Assembly (NCBI GenBank): GCA_016931935.1
Contig: JAFGDW010000369.1
Location: 1 to 64,000 of the forward strand
Direction of reading: 5' to 3'
DNA: 64,000 nt
From: Candidatus Zhuqueibacterota bacterium
GTDB taxonomy: Bacteria; Zhuqueibacterota; Zhuqueibacteria; Thermofontimicrobiales; Thiofontviventaceae
Shown here: one piece after another, positions 28,511 to 37,793 of the stretch
Layout of the letters: each line of letters starts with the position of its first letter
Numbering within the stretch: position 1 is the stretch's first letter
Position numbers and translations under genes: made by a program
Notes under the pieces: model-generated
The model's input: only the letters and a program-made list of their open reading frames with translations
Databases searched by the model: none
What the model was told of the DNA's origin: nothing

Positions 28511-30622
28511 ATGACTATTTTGGGTCTTCACATTCTTGATGCGATGCTGATACTTGGCTACTTTATCGCGCTGATTCTGATTGGCGCGATTGTCTCCAAA
28601 CGAATAAAAAATCAGGAAGATTTTTTAATGGGCGGGCGTACGATCGGCACGGTGTTGCAAACATTTATGAATTTTGGCATGGCGACGGGTTCCGATGTTC
28701 CGGTCGGCGCGGCGCGCGAGACGTTCCGCCAGGGCATGGCCGGCATTTGGGTGCATCTGTTTACGCTGTTCGCCACACCGTTTTACTGGATCACCACCGT
28801 CTGGCAACGAAGGCTCAGAATAAGTTCGATGGCGGAAGTGTTCCGGTTGCGCTACGAAAGCCGCGCGCTGGAGGCGCTGTACGCGATAATCGGCATATTT
28901 TTCTTAATTGCATCGATTAGCATGGCGATGGTTGCGCTTCAGAAAACTGTTCAAATAATCATGCCTAAGGAAGTGTTTCAATTATCAATTGCTGAAAAGC
29001 AAATGATTGAAAATTTTGATCGAATGCATATTTTGGACACACAAAAGCAGGATCGTGAATTAAATGATGTTGAAAAAAATGAATATAAAAAACTGCAGGC
29101 CCTTAATTCGATAGGCAAAGTAAAATCCAGTATTTCAGTCATCAATCCGACAATATTTTTGCTCTCGCTATCGCTGATCTTGCTGTTTTACACGGTCGCC
29201 GGTGGCATCATTGCCGCGGCAATTACCGACGCATTTCAGGGGGTGCTGCTGATTGTGCTGTCTGTTTTGTTGCTGCCATTCGGGCTTATTAAAACAGGTG
29301 GATTTTCAGGCTTGCATGATATCGTGCCGGCGTCGTTTTTTAATTTATTTGGCACGTTGGCGACCAGTGAATATCCCTGGTATTACGTCGCATCATTAGT
29401 AGTTATCGGATTGATTGTATTTGAATCATCACCGCAAAATCCACAGGTGATGGGGAGCGCTAAAGACGAAGAATCATCAAGAATGGGGCGAATTACCGGC
29501 AATATGATGAAACGCGTTACGATTGTGATGTGGGGATTCACCGGCGTGGTCGGTTATGCGTTGTACCGTAATAATATTTCCGATCCTGATATGTTGTGGG
29601 GATACATGTCGCGCCAGTTGCTTGGCCCCGGCCTGATCGGATTAATGGTCGTCTGTCTGCTGGCGGCGTTGCAATCGTCGGCATCGGCGATGATGGTGTC
29701 GTCCAGCGCGTTGTTTACACGGACAATTTATGAACCGCTGTTCCCCAACCGGCCGGAGAAAGAATTGATTCTGGTCAATCGCATCGTGACAGTGTTTGTT
29801 CTGGTAGCGTCTATTTTCATCACGCTGTATTTTCAGGATTTCCTGCGCGTGTTTAAATTGATGCTGTCAATCGGCCTGGTGTTCGGTCCGCCGTTCTGGA
29901 TTGCCATTATCTGGCGCAAGGCCACGTCAAAAGCCGTTTGGGCGGCGATCATTTACGGCTTTCTCTTCACTGTGATGTTGGGCAATTTCGGCTCTGATTT
30001 TACGACATTTTCAAAGTCTGATTATTTCTGTCAAAAAACCAATGAACGAACGGTGTTGGTAAACGCAGGAGCGACGGAAGAAGATGTTGAAATGGGAAAA
30101 GCGGATCAGGTTGGACAGGTCATTAAGAAAGAGATGACGATTGAACCCAGGGGCGTTTACTTCGAAAATATTGTCAGGGAATTTCCCGATGATGCCAATT
30201 CACCGCTGATCGGCAAAGGCCGTTTGCGCATCAGTCTTATCTTTCCAAGTCTATTGGGAATTAATATGAAAAATCTCGGCGTTGGTGATTTAAACGCGTT
30301 GGGATTTTATCTGGACATACTCGTGCCATTCCTGCTTATTATCGTTCTGTCATTTTTTACACGAAAAAACACGAAAGAAGGGTTGGATCAATTTTATGGC
30401 CGGCTTCATACGCCTGCGCGGGGAACGCCGGAAGACGACGCCAGAGAAATGGAGCTTACCCGCAAGGATCCGACGCGGTTTAAACAGAATAAATTGTTCC
30501 CCAATAGCAGCATCGAATTGCTGAAACCGACGCGACGAGATACCGTTGGTTTTCTGACGATTTGGGGAGTTGCATTGCTGGTTGTGCTGTTTCTGTTTTT
30601 GTTGACGAAAATTGGCAGTTGA
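28511..30622 (+). CDS. Sodium:solute symporter family protein, long form with two hydrophilic insertions
   Basis: NQEDFLMGGRTIGTVLQTFMNFGMATGSDVPVGAARE; QSSASAMMVSSSALFTRTIYEP; 703 aa. Confidence 0.88.
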   Translation: MTILGLHILDAMLILGYFIALILIGAIVSKRIKNQEDFLMGGRTIGTVLQTFMNFGMATGSDVPVGAARETFRQGMAGIWVHLFTLFATPFYWITTVWQRRLRISSMAEVFRLRYESRALEALYAIIGIFFLIASISMAMVALQKTVQIIMPKEVFQLSIAEKQMIENFDRMHILDTQKQDRELNDVEKNEYKKLQALNSIGKVKSSISVINPTIFLLSLSLILLFYTVAGGIIAAAITDAFQGVLLIVLSVLLLPFGLIKTGGFSGLHDIVPASFFNLFGTLATSEYPWYYVASLVVIGLIVFESSPQNPQVMGSAKDEESSRMGRITGNMMKRVTIVMWGFTGVVGYALYRNNISDPDMLWGYMSRQLLGPGLIGLMVVCLLAALQSSASAMMVSSSALFTRTIYEPLFPNRPEKELILVNRIVTVFVLVASIFITLYFQDFLRVFKLMLSIGLVFGPPFWIAIIWRKATSKAVWAAIIYGFLFTVMLGNFGSDFTTFSKSDYFCQKTNERTVLVNAGATEEDVEMGKADQVGQVIKKEMTIEPRGVYFENIVREFPDDANSPLIGKGRLRISLIFPSLLGINMKNLGVGDLNALGFYLDILVPFLLIIVLSFFTRKNTKEGLDQFYGRLHTPARGTPEDDAREMELTRKDPTRFKQNKLFPNSSIELLKPTRRDTVGFLTIWGVALLVVLFLFLLTKIGS

Positions 30623-30682
30623 TGAAGATATACGATATTGTATACACGAATGACTTGTGTCATGTCAATTAATAATTTATGG

Positions 30683-30720
30683 TTCGACAGGCTCAGCATA
30701 CGTTCACTGAGCCTGTCGAA
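30683..30720. repeat. Inverted repeat TTCGACAGGCTCAG / CTGAGCCTGTCGAA
   Basis: 14-bp perfect arms with 10-bp spacer. Confidence 0.9.
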
Positions 30721-30800
30721 AGGAACATTCGAACGACATAATAAAGATGACATGGCGCTAGTAGAAATTTTAACTAATAAAACATGGATTTTCTGAGAAT

Positions 30801-30828
30801 GTAGTGGACGTACATGTACGTCCACTAC
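30801..30828. repeat. Perfect 28-bp palindrome GTAGTGGACGTACATGTACGTCCACTAC
   Basis: Direct reading; equals its own reverse complement. Confidence 0.95.
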
Positions 30829-30915
30829 GGCGCAATAACAATAAAAACAAATATTCTGAAAAATCAAATGGCCATTCATATTCATTTATAAATAAAAAAT
30901 CAAGGACTATAAACT

Positions 30916-32691
30916 ATGGACATAAAATCACCGCTTATCATCAATGTAGACAACCGAAAAAAGGTGAGTCTCAATGGCAAATGGCAGACAATTGTGGATT
31001 TGTATGACACGGGGTATTACGATTCACACATGGCAATCGAAAAAAACGGCTTCTTCAAGAATGAAAAGCCCAAAGACAAGAGCGATCGGGTGGAATATGA
31101 ATTTACGCCGGCCGACAATCTGATGGTGCCCGGCGACTGGAATACGCAGCGGGAAAAATTGTACTACTACGAAAGCACGGTCTGGTACAAAAAGGATTTC
31201 GATTATGCGTTGCCCAAGGGCCGTCGGCTGTTCGTGTATTTCGGCGGCGCCAATTATATCACAAACGTGTACTGCAATGGCGAGCCGCTTGGCGATCATG
31301 AGGGCGGTTTTACGCCGTTCAATTTCGAGCTCACCAGTCATGTAAAGGAGCAGGATAACTTTATCATCGCCCGGGTGAACGCGGCGCGCAGTTACGATGC
31401 CGTGCCGATGGGCATGACTGATTGGTACAATTACGGCGGCATCACCCGGCGCGTGATGCTGATCGATGTGCCGGAAACATTCATACAGGACTATTTCATT
31501 CAGCTTGAAAAAGGCTCGTTCGACAAAATTTCCGGCCGGATTCAATTGAATGGGACAAAGGCGTCGCAAAAACTAACCATCGGGATTCCCGAAGCCGGAG
31601 TCAGTCACACAATCATGACAAATGATGATGGATACGCGGCGTTCGAATTCACGGCCGAACTGGAATTATGGAGTCCTGAAAATCCGAAACTGTATGATGT
31701 GATTATCAAGGCGGAAACCGATGAGGTGCATGATCAGATCGGATTTCGTTCGATCGAAACAAAGGGGCGGGATATTCTGCTAAATGGAAAATCGATATTT
31801 TTGCGCGGCATCTGCTTTCATGAAGAGAGTCCGTTCCCCAATCAGGGGCGCGCCAGCCGGATGGACGAAGCGGAAATTCTGTTTGGTTGGGTCAAAGAGT
31901 TGAATTGCAATTACGTACGGTTGGCGCACTACACCCATAACGAAAATATGACGCGCGCCGCCGACCGGCTTGGTATTCTGCTCTGGGCGGAAATTCCCGT
32001 CTACTGGAATATGGCCTGGAGCAATAAGGCGACATGTGAAAATGCCAAAAATCAACTGAAGGAAATGATCCACCGCGACAAGAATAAGGCGTCGATCATC
32101 CTGTGGTCGGTCTCCAATGAAACGCCGGTGAGCCTGAAGGAACGCGACGATTTCCTGCTGGAACTGGTAAACATCGCCAAAGGTATCGATCCGACGCGAC
32201 TCACCACCGCAGCCTTGCACACCGGGCATCCCACGGTTTTTACCGACACGCAGACCAAATTCAAAATGGAAGACACCATGGGCCAGCATTTGGATGTCGT
32301 GGCGTTCAACCGCTACATCGGCTGGTACGACGCGTTGCCCGATCACTGTGACAGCGTGGAGTTTGACACGATCTACCCGGACAAGCCGCATATTGTCAGT
32401 GAATTCGGCGCGGGCGGATTGGCCGGACATCACGGTGATAAATTAACGCGCTGGACCGAGGAGTTTCAGGAATACTCGTACGAGAAGCAACTGGCGATGT
32501 ACAAACGCGTGCCGTTTTTACGTGGCTTGTCGCCGTGGATTTTGAAAGACTTCCGCACACCAAAACGACTGCTGCCCGGTATACAAGATGATTGGAACCG
32601 GAAAGGTGTCGTGTCGAATCAGGGCGAGAAGAAGAAAGCGTTTTACGTGTTGCAGAAGTTTTATGCTGAATTGAAGGCGAATTTTAAATGA
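30916..32691 (+). CDS. Glycoside hydrolase family 2 (beta-glucuronidase/beta-galactosidase-like), no signal peptide
   Basis: NGKWQ...; GDWNTQREKLYYYESTVWYKKDF; ILWSVSNETP acid/base and PHIVSEFGAGG nucleophile. Confidence 0.92.
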   Translation: MDIKSPLIINVDNRKKVSLNGKWQTIVDLYDTGYYDSHMAIEKNGFFKNEKPKDKSDRVEYEFTPADNLMVPGDWNTQREKLYYYESTVWYKKDFDYALPKGRRLFVYFGGANYITNVYCNGEPLGDHEGGFTPFNFELTSHVKEQDNFIIARVNAARSYDAVPMGMTDWYNYGGITRRVMLIDVPETFIQDYFIQLEKGSFDKISGRIQLNGTKASQKLTIGIPEAGVSHTIMTNDDGYAAFEFTAELELWSPENPKLYDVIIKAETDEVHDQIGFRSIETKGRDILLNGKSIFLRGICFHEESPFPNQGRASRMDEAEILFGWVKELNCNYVRLAHYTHNENMTRAADRLGILLWAEIPVYWNMAWSNKATCENAKNQLKEMIHRDKNKASIILWSVSNETPVSLKERDDFLLELVNIAKGIDPTRLTTAALHTGHPTVFTDTQTKFKMEDTMGQHLDVVAFNRYIGWYDALPDHCDSVEFDTIYPDKPHIVSEFGAGGLAGHHGDKLTRWTEEFQEYSYEKQLAMYKRVPFLRGLSPWILKDFRTPKRLLPGIQDDWNRKGVVSNQGEKKKAFYVLQKFYAELKANFK

Positions 32692-32737
32692 TAAAAGCTG
32701 AACAAATTTGTCCGGGAATATTGACGGAGAAATGCCA

Positions 32738-34438
32738 ATGAAACGAATTGTATTCATGGCGCTCATCATGTTATCGATATATGTGATTGCGGTAGCGAAG
32801 CCAACGTCCGGCCTGCAAATAACTTCCGTGGGAGACAGATCCGTTGTCATTGCCAATAAAAAACAACCGTCGGAAAAAATTAGTTTCGTTCTGAATGAAC
32901 AGACGCCAGTTCGTTGGGGCGATGTTCCATTGTCGACTCGTGAGGCAAACCTCGACACCGCGCGGTTGTCAATAATGATCCGTGATTTACAGGCGCACCC
33001 GAATGTGATTGTGAAACAATTCGACATTCCAAAAAACAGAGAGTTGCCGCATTTGCGCTGGACACTTTTCATGAATTCAGTTGACGACGGCGTTGACATC
33101 ACCTGGCTGATTGAAACATTTCGCGAAGGATTGCCTGAATTTTACGGCGTTCAGCCCGGCCTTCTGTTGAGTGAAAGCCAATTCGCGGGGAAAAAGCAAT
33201 CCCGCGTCGCTTCAGCTCTCCGGGACGGTCAATGGCGCGCTATTCCTGCGCAACAGCAATCCGTCGCCGCCCCGACGCCGCTCGGGCTGGCTGTTGATGC
33301 TCTCATGGCCGATGAAAATGTGAACGGATTACAAGGCGCTGTTCAGATTAGTCCGGTCGATTGCGGTTTGATTGCGAAGAAGGCTGCTAATGAAAAAAAT
33401 GTCTGCGCAATGTATTGGGAAAATACATCGCATGTAATTGCTGAGTCGTCAACCGAAAGTTTGAAAGCAATTGTGAATATCGGTAACATCCCGCCGTTTG
33501 TCAAACGCGTGGTACGCGGGAAAATATATTGGGTGGATGGAACAGCGGATGATGTAATGGATCATTTTATCGGTGATTTTAAAGGCGAGCGTCTTAAAGG
33601 TAAACTGCGCGTTGCCACCTGTCAATTTCCCATTTCATTTGATATTAAAAAAAATGCAGCGTGGATAGCGAAACAGATGCGGATCGCCAAATTGCAAAAT
33701 TGCGACATCGCCCATTTTGCCGAAGGCGCGCTGTCGGGCTACGCCAAAGCAGACTTCGACAGTTTCGCTGGTTACAATTGGGAACAGCTATGGGCAGAAA
33801 CAGATTCGATTTTAGCATTGGCCAAAGAGTTGAAATTGTGGCTCGTTTTAGGAAGCGCGCATAAACTCAGCGGCGCGAACAAGCCGCACAATTCGCTGTA
33901 TGTAATCAATCCCGATGGAGAGATTATCGACCGTTACGACAAACGATTCTGCACCACCGGCGATTTGAATTTTTATTCGCCGGGCAATCATTTTACGACA
34001 TTTGAAATTAACAACGTCACATGCGGGCTGCTCATCTGTTACGATTTGCGCTTCCCGGAACTGTATCGGGAATACGTCAAACTTAATACGGATGTCATTT
34101 TTCATTCGTTCAACAATTCGCGGCACAGCATCGATTGCATTCATCCGAAAATTATGCCAATCACCGCGCAAACGCGCGCCGGGACGAACGGCCTGTATAT
34201 TTCAATCAATAACTCGTCGGCGCCGTACGGTTGGCCCAGCCAATTTATTACACCTGATGGTCTGGTCAATGGCAAGCTGGAAGCCAATAAGCCGGGTATT
34301 CTGATTTCGGATGTTGATACATCGATTGATTTCTATGACGCCAGTAAACCCTATCGGTTGGATGCGATTAACGGGAAATTGAACAGCGGGGAAACGGTGA
34401 AAGATGAGCGGTCGGAGAATAGAAGGATATTCAGATAG
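32738..34438 (+). CDS. Secreted carbon-nitrogen hydrolase (nitrilase fold) with N-terminal extension
   Basis: Glu HFAEGALSGY, Lys YDKRFCTTGD, Cys GLLICYDLRFPELYR triad motifs; hydrophobic signal MKRIVFMALIMLSIYVIAVA; start 32738 at good spacing from GGAG. Confidence 0.85.
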   Translation: MKRIVFMALIMLSIYVIAVAKPTSGLQITSVGDRSVVIANKKQPSEKISFVLNEQTPVRWGDVPLSTREANLDTARLSIMIRDLQAHPNVIVKQFDIPKNRELPHLRWTLFMNSVDDGVDITWLIETFREGLPEFYGVQPGLLLSESQFAGKKQSRVASALRDGQWRAIPAQQQSVAAPTPLGLAVDALMADENVNGLQGAVQISPVDCGLIAKKAANEKNVCAMYWENTSHVIAESSTESLKAIVNIGNIPPFVKRVVRGKIYWVDGTADDVMDHFIGDFKGERLKGKLRVATCQFPISFDIKKNAAWIAKQMRIAKLQNCDIAHFAEGALSGYAKADFDSFAGYNWEQLWAETDSILALAKELKLWLVLGSAHKLSGANKPHNSLYVINPDGEIIDRYDKRFCTTGDLNFYSPGNHFTTFEINNVTCGLLICYDLRFPELYREYVKLNTDVIFHSFNNSRHSIDCIHPKIMPITAQTRAGTNGLYISINNSSAPYGWPSQFITPDGLVNGKLEANKPGILISDVDTSIDFYDASKPYRLDAINGKLNSGETVKDERSENRRIFR

Positions 34439-34496
34439 ATTTATTTTGAGATGATAAGATTTGTCAGTTTAAAAAGCAATTATAGTTAGTCCTTGC

Positions 34497-36335
34497 ATGG
34501 TTGTAAAATTGTATTTAGTGATTACAATGGGGATTAATAGGATGCTTTTAAAAATAAGAATTATTTTGTTGATGATAACTTTTCTACAAATATCAAAAAT
34601 GAATTTACTTTTTTGTCAAGATTTAGGCTGGTATGAACAGATTAGCATTGCAACAGTTGGTTTAACCTATGCTCCATTTGACAAGGCAGGTTTGGCAATT
34701 GCGGATATTGATGGCAATGGGTGGCAGGATATTTTTTGCCTACGAGAAAATGTGGATAGTTATAGCCGAATTTATTTGAATGAATACGGCCTTTTTAGAG
34801 ACATAACCGGTCAAAGCTTATTCAGGCAATTTGAGCAAGGATTTGAAAAAGCAGAAAACCAATCAGTGATCCTGGTTGATTATGACAACGATGGTGATAA
34901 AGATATAAGCATGAGTGGGGGAAGCGCGCTTTATTTATTGCGTAATGATAACAACAGATTTACAGATGTCTCCCAAAAAATGAAATTTATTGGCAAAAAA
35001 CCGGAAGGGATTATTGCTGACTGGATCTATAACGTCGGCGGCTGGGCTGATTATGATTTGGATGGCGATTTGGACTGTGTGGTGAGTCAGGAAAACAATC
35101 CGAACCTCTATTTGTTTCGCAATGATGGCGTCTGTTTTACCGATGTTGCGGCGGAAGCCGGGCTGGATAGCTGCCCATTGGCCGAATATCAGTATGTATC
35201 ATGGACAGATATTGATGTGGACGGTGATCCGGATTTATTTGGCGGCAACGTTTTTATGGATAATGCTAATGGATATTTTCGTGATGTAACAGATTCAATC
35301 GGTTTTGGCGAACTTGAAGAAGCGACTTTCAGCGAATTCTTTGATTATGATAACGATGGTGATCTTGATTTTTTAAAACTCCCGGGTCCACCGGGTGGTT
35401 CGGATGCTGTTGAACTTTGGGAAAATAGAAACGGATTTTATGAGCTTACAGAATTAATACTCTTTATCCCAGAATACGGTAGTTACTCCGGTCTATCAAC
35501 CGGTGATTTTGAAAATGACGGTGATTTGGATATTTTCTTGCCATTAAATGAAAGTAATTTGCCCGATATATTAATGTATAATGATGAAATCATCGCCGGG
35601 GAACGAGTTTTTCATGATGTTGCGGAATTCATAGGAATAGCTAGTCAGGGTGATCAAAAAGGCGGAGGCTTTTTTGATTACGATAACGATGGATATCTGG
35701 ATATCTATTGCACATCCACAGAATTTAGTCATTTCCTTTATCATAATTTGGCGCTAAGCATGGGGAATTGGGTAGGATTTATTCTGGAAGGTACCCGATC
35801 AAATCGTGACGCCATGGGAAGTTTAGTGACATTATATTATACAGGAGAGAGAAGACAAATACGATATACAAGCTGCGGTAATGATTTTATCAATCAGGAC
35901 AATCCCTGGGTTCATTTCGGAATTGGTTTTGAATTAAGCGTAGATTCGGTGGTAGTGCGTTGGCCGCTTGGCTATAAGCAAGTGCTGACAGATGTTGAAA
36001 TCAATCGATATCACAAAATTAAAGAACCGGAGTTGACAACGGTTGATGCAATATCAAATGAATTATTGCCATGTGATTTCAAACTTGAACAAAATTATCC
36101 AAATCCATTCAACCCAGCCACCGAAATCGTGTACTATCTTCCGAACCGGCAGCATGTCCGTTTGGAGGTGTTTTCAACACTCGGCCAACACGTGGCTACG
36201 TTGGTTGATGGAGAGCAGAGCGCGGGCGAGCATAAAATTCATTTTAATGCGGGCTACTTAGCCGCGGGCGTGTATTTCTACCGGTTGACGACAGATGCAT
36301 TTTCACAGCTAAAGAAGATGATATATTTGAAGTAA
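34497..36335 (+). CDS. VCBS/FG-GAP repeat protein with ASPIC/UnbV domain and T9SS-type tail
   Basis: Close paralogue of 9351-11153; GTRSNRDAMGSLVTLYY; NYPNPFNPATEIVYYL...GVYFYRLTTDAFSQLKKMIYLK; start could be 34542. Confidence 0.9.
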   Translation: MVVKLYLVITMGINRMLLKIRIILLMITFLQISKMNLLFCQDLGWYEQISIATVGLTYAPFDKAGLAIADIDGNGWQDIFCLRENVDSYSRIYLNEYGLFRDITGQSLFRQFEQGFEKAENQSVILVDYDNDGDKDISMSGGSALYLLRNDNNRFTDVSQKMKFIGKKPEGIIADWIYNVGGWADYDLDGDLDCVVSQENNPNLYLFRNDGVCFTDVAAEAGLDSCPLAEYQYVSWTDIDVDGDPDLFGGNVFMDNANGYFRDVTDSIGFGELEEATFSEFFDYDNDGDLDFLKLPGPPGGSDAVELWENRNGFYELTELILFIPEYGSYSGLSTGDFENDGDLDIFLPLNESNLPDILMYNDEIIAGERVFHDVAEFIGIASQGDQKGGGFFDYDNDGYLDIYCTSTEFSHFLYHNLALSMGNWVGFILEGTRSNRDAMGSLVTLYYTGERRQIRYTSCGNDFINQDNPWVHFGIGFELSVDSVVVRWPLGYKQVLTDVEINRYHKIKEPELTTVDAISNELLPCDFKLEQNYPNPFNPATEIVYYLPNRQHVRLEVFSTLGQHVATLVDGEQSAGEHKIHFNAGYLAAGVYFYRLTTDAFSQLKKMIYLK

Positions 36336-36380
36336 GATAAAAGAAATCTGAAGTAATTGGTACTAATCAGGGATAGCAAT

Positions 36381-37637
36381 ATGTTCAAAAAATACTTAAA
36401 TATCACAATTTTAATTACGGTCATCGTTTATTCACTAAATTCGTTCACACTGCTTTACCCGCAGCAGGTTGGCGACGAAATATCGGAATGGTCGCAAGGT
36501 TATCTCGATATCCATTTTATCAATATCGGCAAAGGCGAATGTGCGCTTTGCATTCTGCCGGATGGAACCACGCTGCTGATTGACGCCGGCGTTGTGACCG
36601 GGGAAAAACGGCGCATCGTTGAGACGCGTCCCAGTGATTCACGCACGCCCGGTGAATGGATGGCCAGATATATCCAACGGATGCTTGCATTCAAATCCCA
36701 ACAAAAGATTGATTACTTCGTGTTGAGCCATTTTCATGACGACCATATGGGCTATGTGGATGAGACGATGCGTTTGTCCAGCTCCGGCGACTATCGATTG
36801 TCCGGGATTACCGAGGTTGCCGAATATGTGAAAATCGATAAAATTATCGATCGCGGTTGGCCGGATTACAGTTATCCGATCCCGGATCCTTCGGAGATGG
36901 TGGAGAATTACCGGCGTTTTTTAAAGTATCAACAATCTGCAAATAAGGTCAGGATTGAACGGTTCAAACCCGGACTCAACGACCAGATAACGCTATTAGA
37001 AATGCCGGAGAAATATCCGAATTTTGAAATTCGAAATGTTGCCGCGAATGGGGAGATTTGGACTGGCGTCGCCCAGAATACACGAAAACACTTCCCGCCG
37101 CTGGCGCAGCTTGACGAACGGGATTTCCCATCGGAAAATATGTGCAGCATCGCCATTCGAATGAGTTATGGCGCGTTTGATCTTTTTAGCGGCGGTGATT
37201 TGTCCGGTGTCTTTGATGAAGGAGAGCCGATATGGCATGATGTGGAAACGCCGGTTGCTCAAGCAGTCGGCCCCGTGGAAGTGAATGTACTGAATCATCA
37301 TGGCGCCATGGATAGTCAAAATGCCTATTTCCTAAGCGCGCTGCGGCCGCGCGTTCATATTTTACAAGCGTGGTCGTCCGATCACCCAACCTTGCGCACG
37401 CTGAAACGTCTGCTTTCGGAGCGTATTTATCCGGGGCCGCGTGATATTTTCGCGACCAACATCATGGAAGCCAATAAAATCGTTATTGGCAATCGGCTAA
37501 AGGAATTAAAAAGCGATCAAGGGCATATTGTCGTGCGGGTGAATCCGGGAGGCGAACGTTATCGCGTTTTAATTCTCGATGATTCTGAAGAAAGTTATCG
37601 GATCAATGCAATTCACGGGCCATATCAATCGAGGTAG
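36381..37637 (+). CDS. Secreted metallo-beta-lactamase-fold hydrolase (ComEC/Rec2-like MBL)
   Basis: LSHFHDDHMGYVDE; DLFSGGDLSG; VNVLNHHGAMDS; ATG 36381 with signal peptide. Confidence 0.85.
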   Translation: MFKKYLNITILITVIVYSLNSFTLLYPQQVGDEISEWSQGYLDIHFINIGKGECALCILPDGTTLLIDAGVVTGEKRRIVETRPSDSRTPGEWMARYIQRMLAFKSQQKIDYFVLSHFHDDHMGYVDETMRLSSSGDYRLSGITEVAEYVKIDKIIDRGWPDYSYPIPDPSEMVENYRRFLKYQQSANKVRIERFKPGLNDQITLLEMPEKYPNFEIRNVAANGEIWTGVAQNTRKHFPPLAQLDERDFPSENMCSIAIRMSYGAFDLFSGGDLSGVFDEGEPIWHDVETPVAQAVGPVEVNVLNHHGAMDSQNAYFLSALRPRVHILQAWSSDHPTLRTLKRLLSERIYPGPRDIFATNIMEANKIVIGNRLKELKSDQGHIVVRVNPGGERYRVLILDDSEESYRINAIHGPYQSR

Positions 37638-37668
37638 TAGTCGTGTCTATTGCTGATTTGATTATTAA

Positions 37669-37761
37669 TTCGACGCTGATTATTTAGGCTCAAGTGTGTA
37701 TTTCTACCGGTTGATGGCAGACGCATTTGCACAGCAAAGGAAAATGATATATTTGAAGTAG
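37669..37761 (+). pseudogene. Orphan fragment of a T9SS C-terminal sorting tail
   Basis: Frame beginning at 37669 reads FDADYLGSSVYFYRLMADAFAQQRKMIYLK*, matching the tail of 34497-36335 (FNAGYLAAGVYFYRLTTDAFSQLKKMIYLK*); no ORF upstream. Confidence 0.85.
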
Positions 37762-37793
37762 GACGTTAATTAAATGAATACAGGGAGCGCAAC

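Noticed and set aside
30406-30885. 159-aa minus-strand ORF spanning palindromes
   Set aside because: Runs across the SSS 3' end and intergenic repeats; low-complexity translation, no RBS or motif support.
31780-32433. 217-aa minus-strand ORF
   Set aside because: Antisense to GH2 catalytic region; no motif support.
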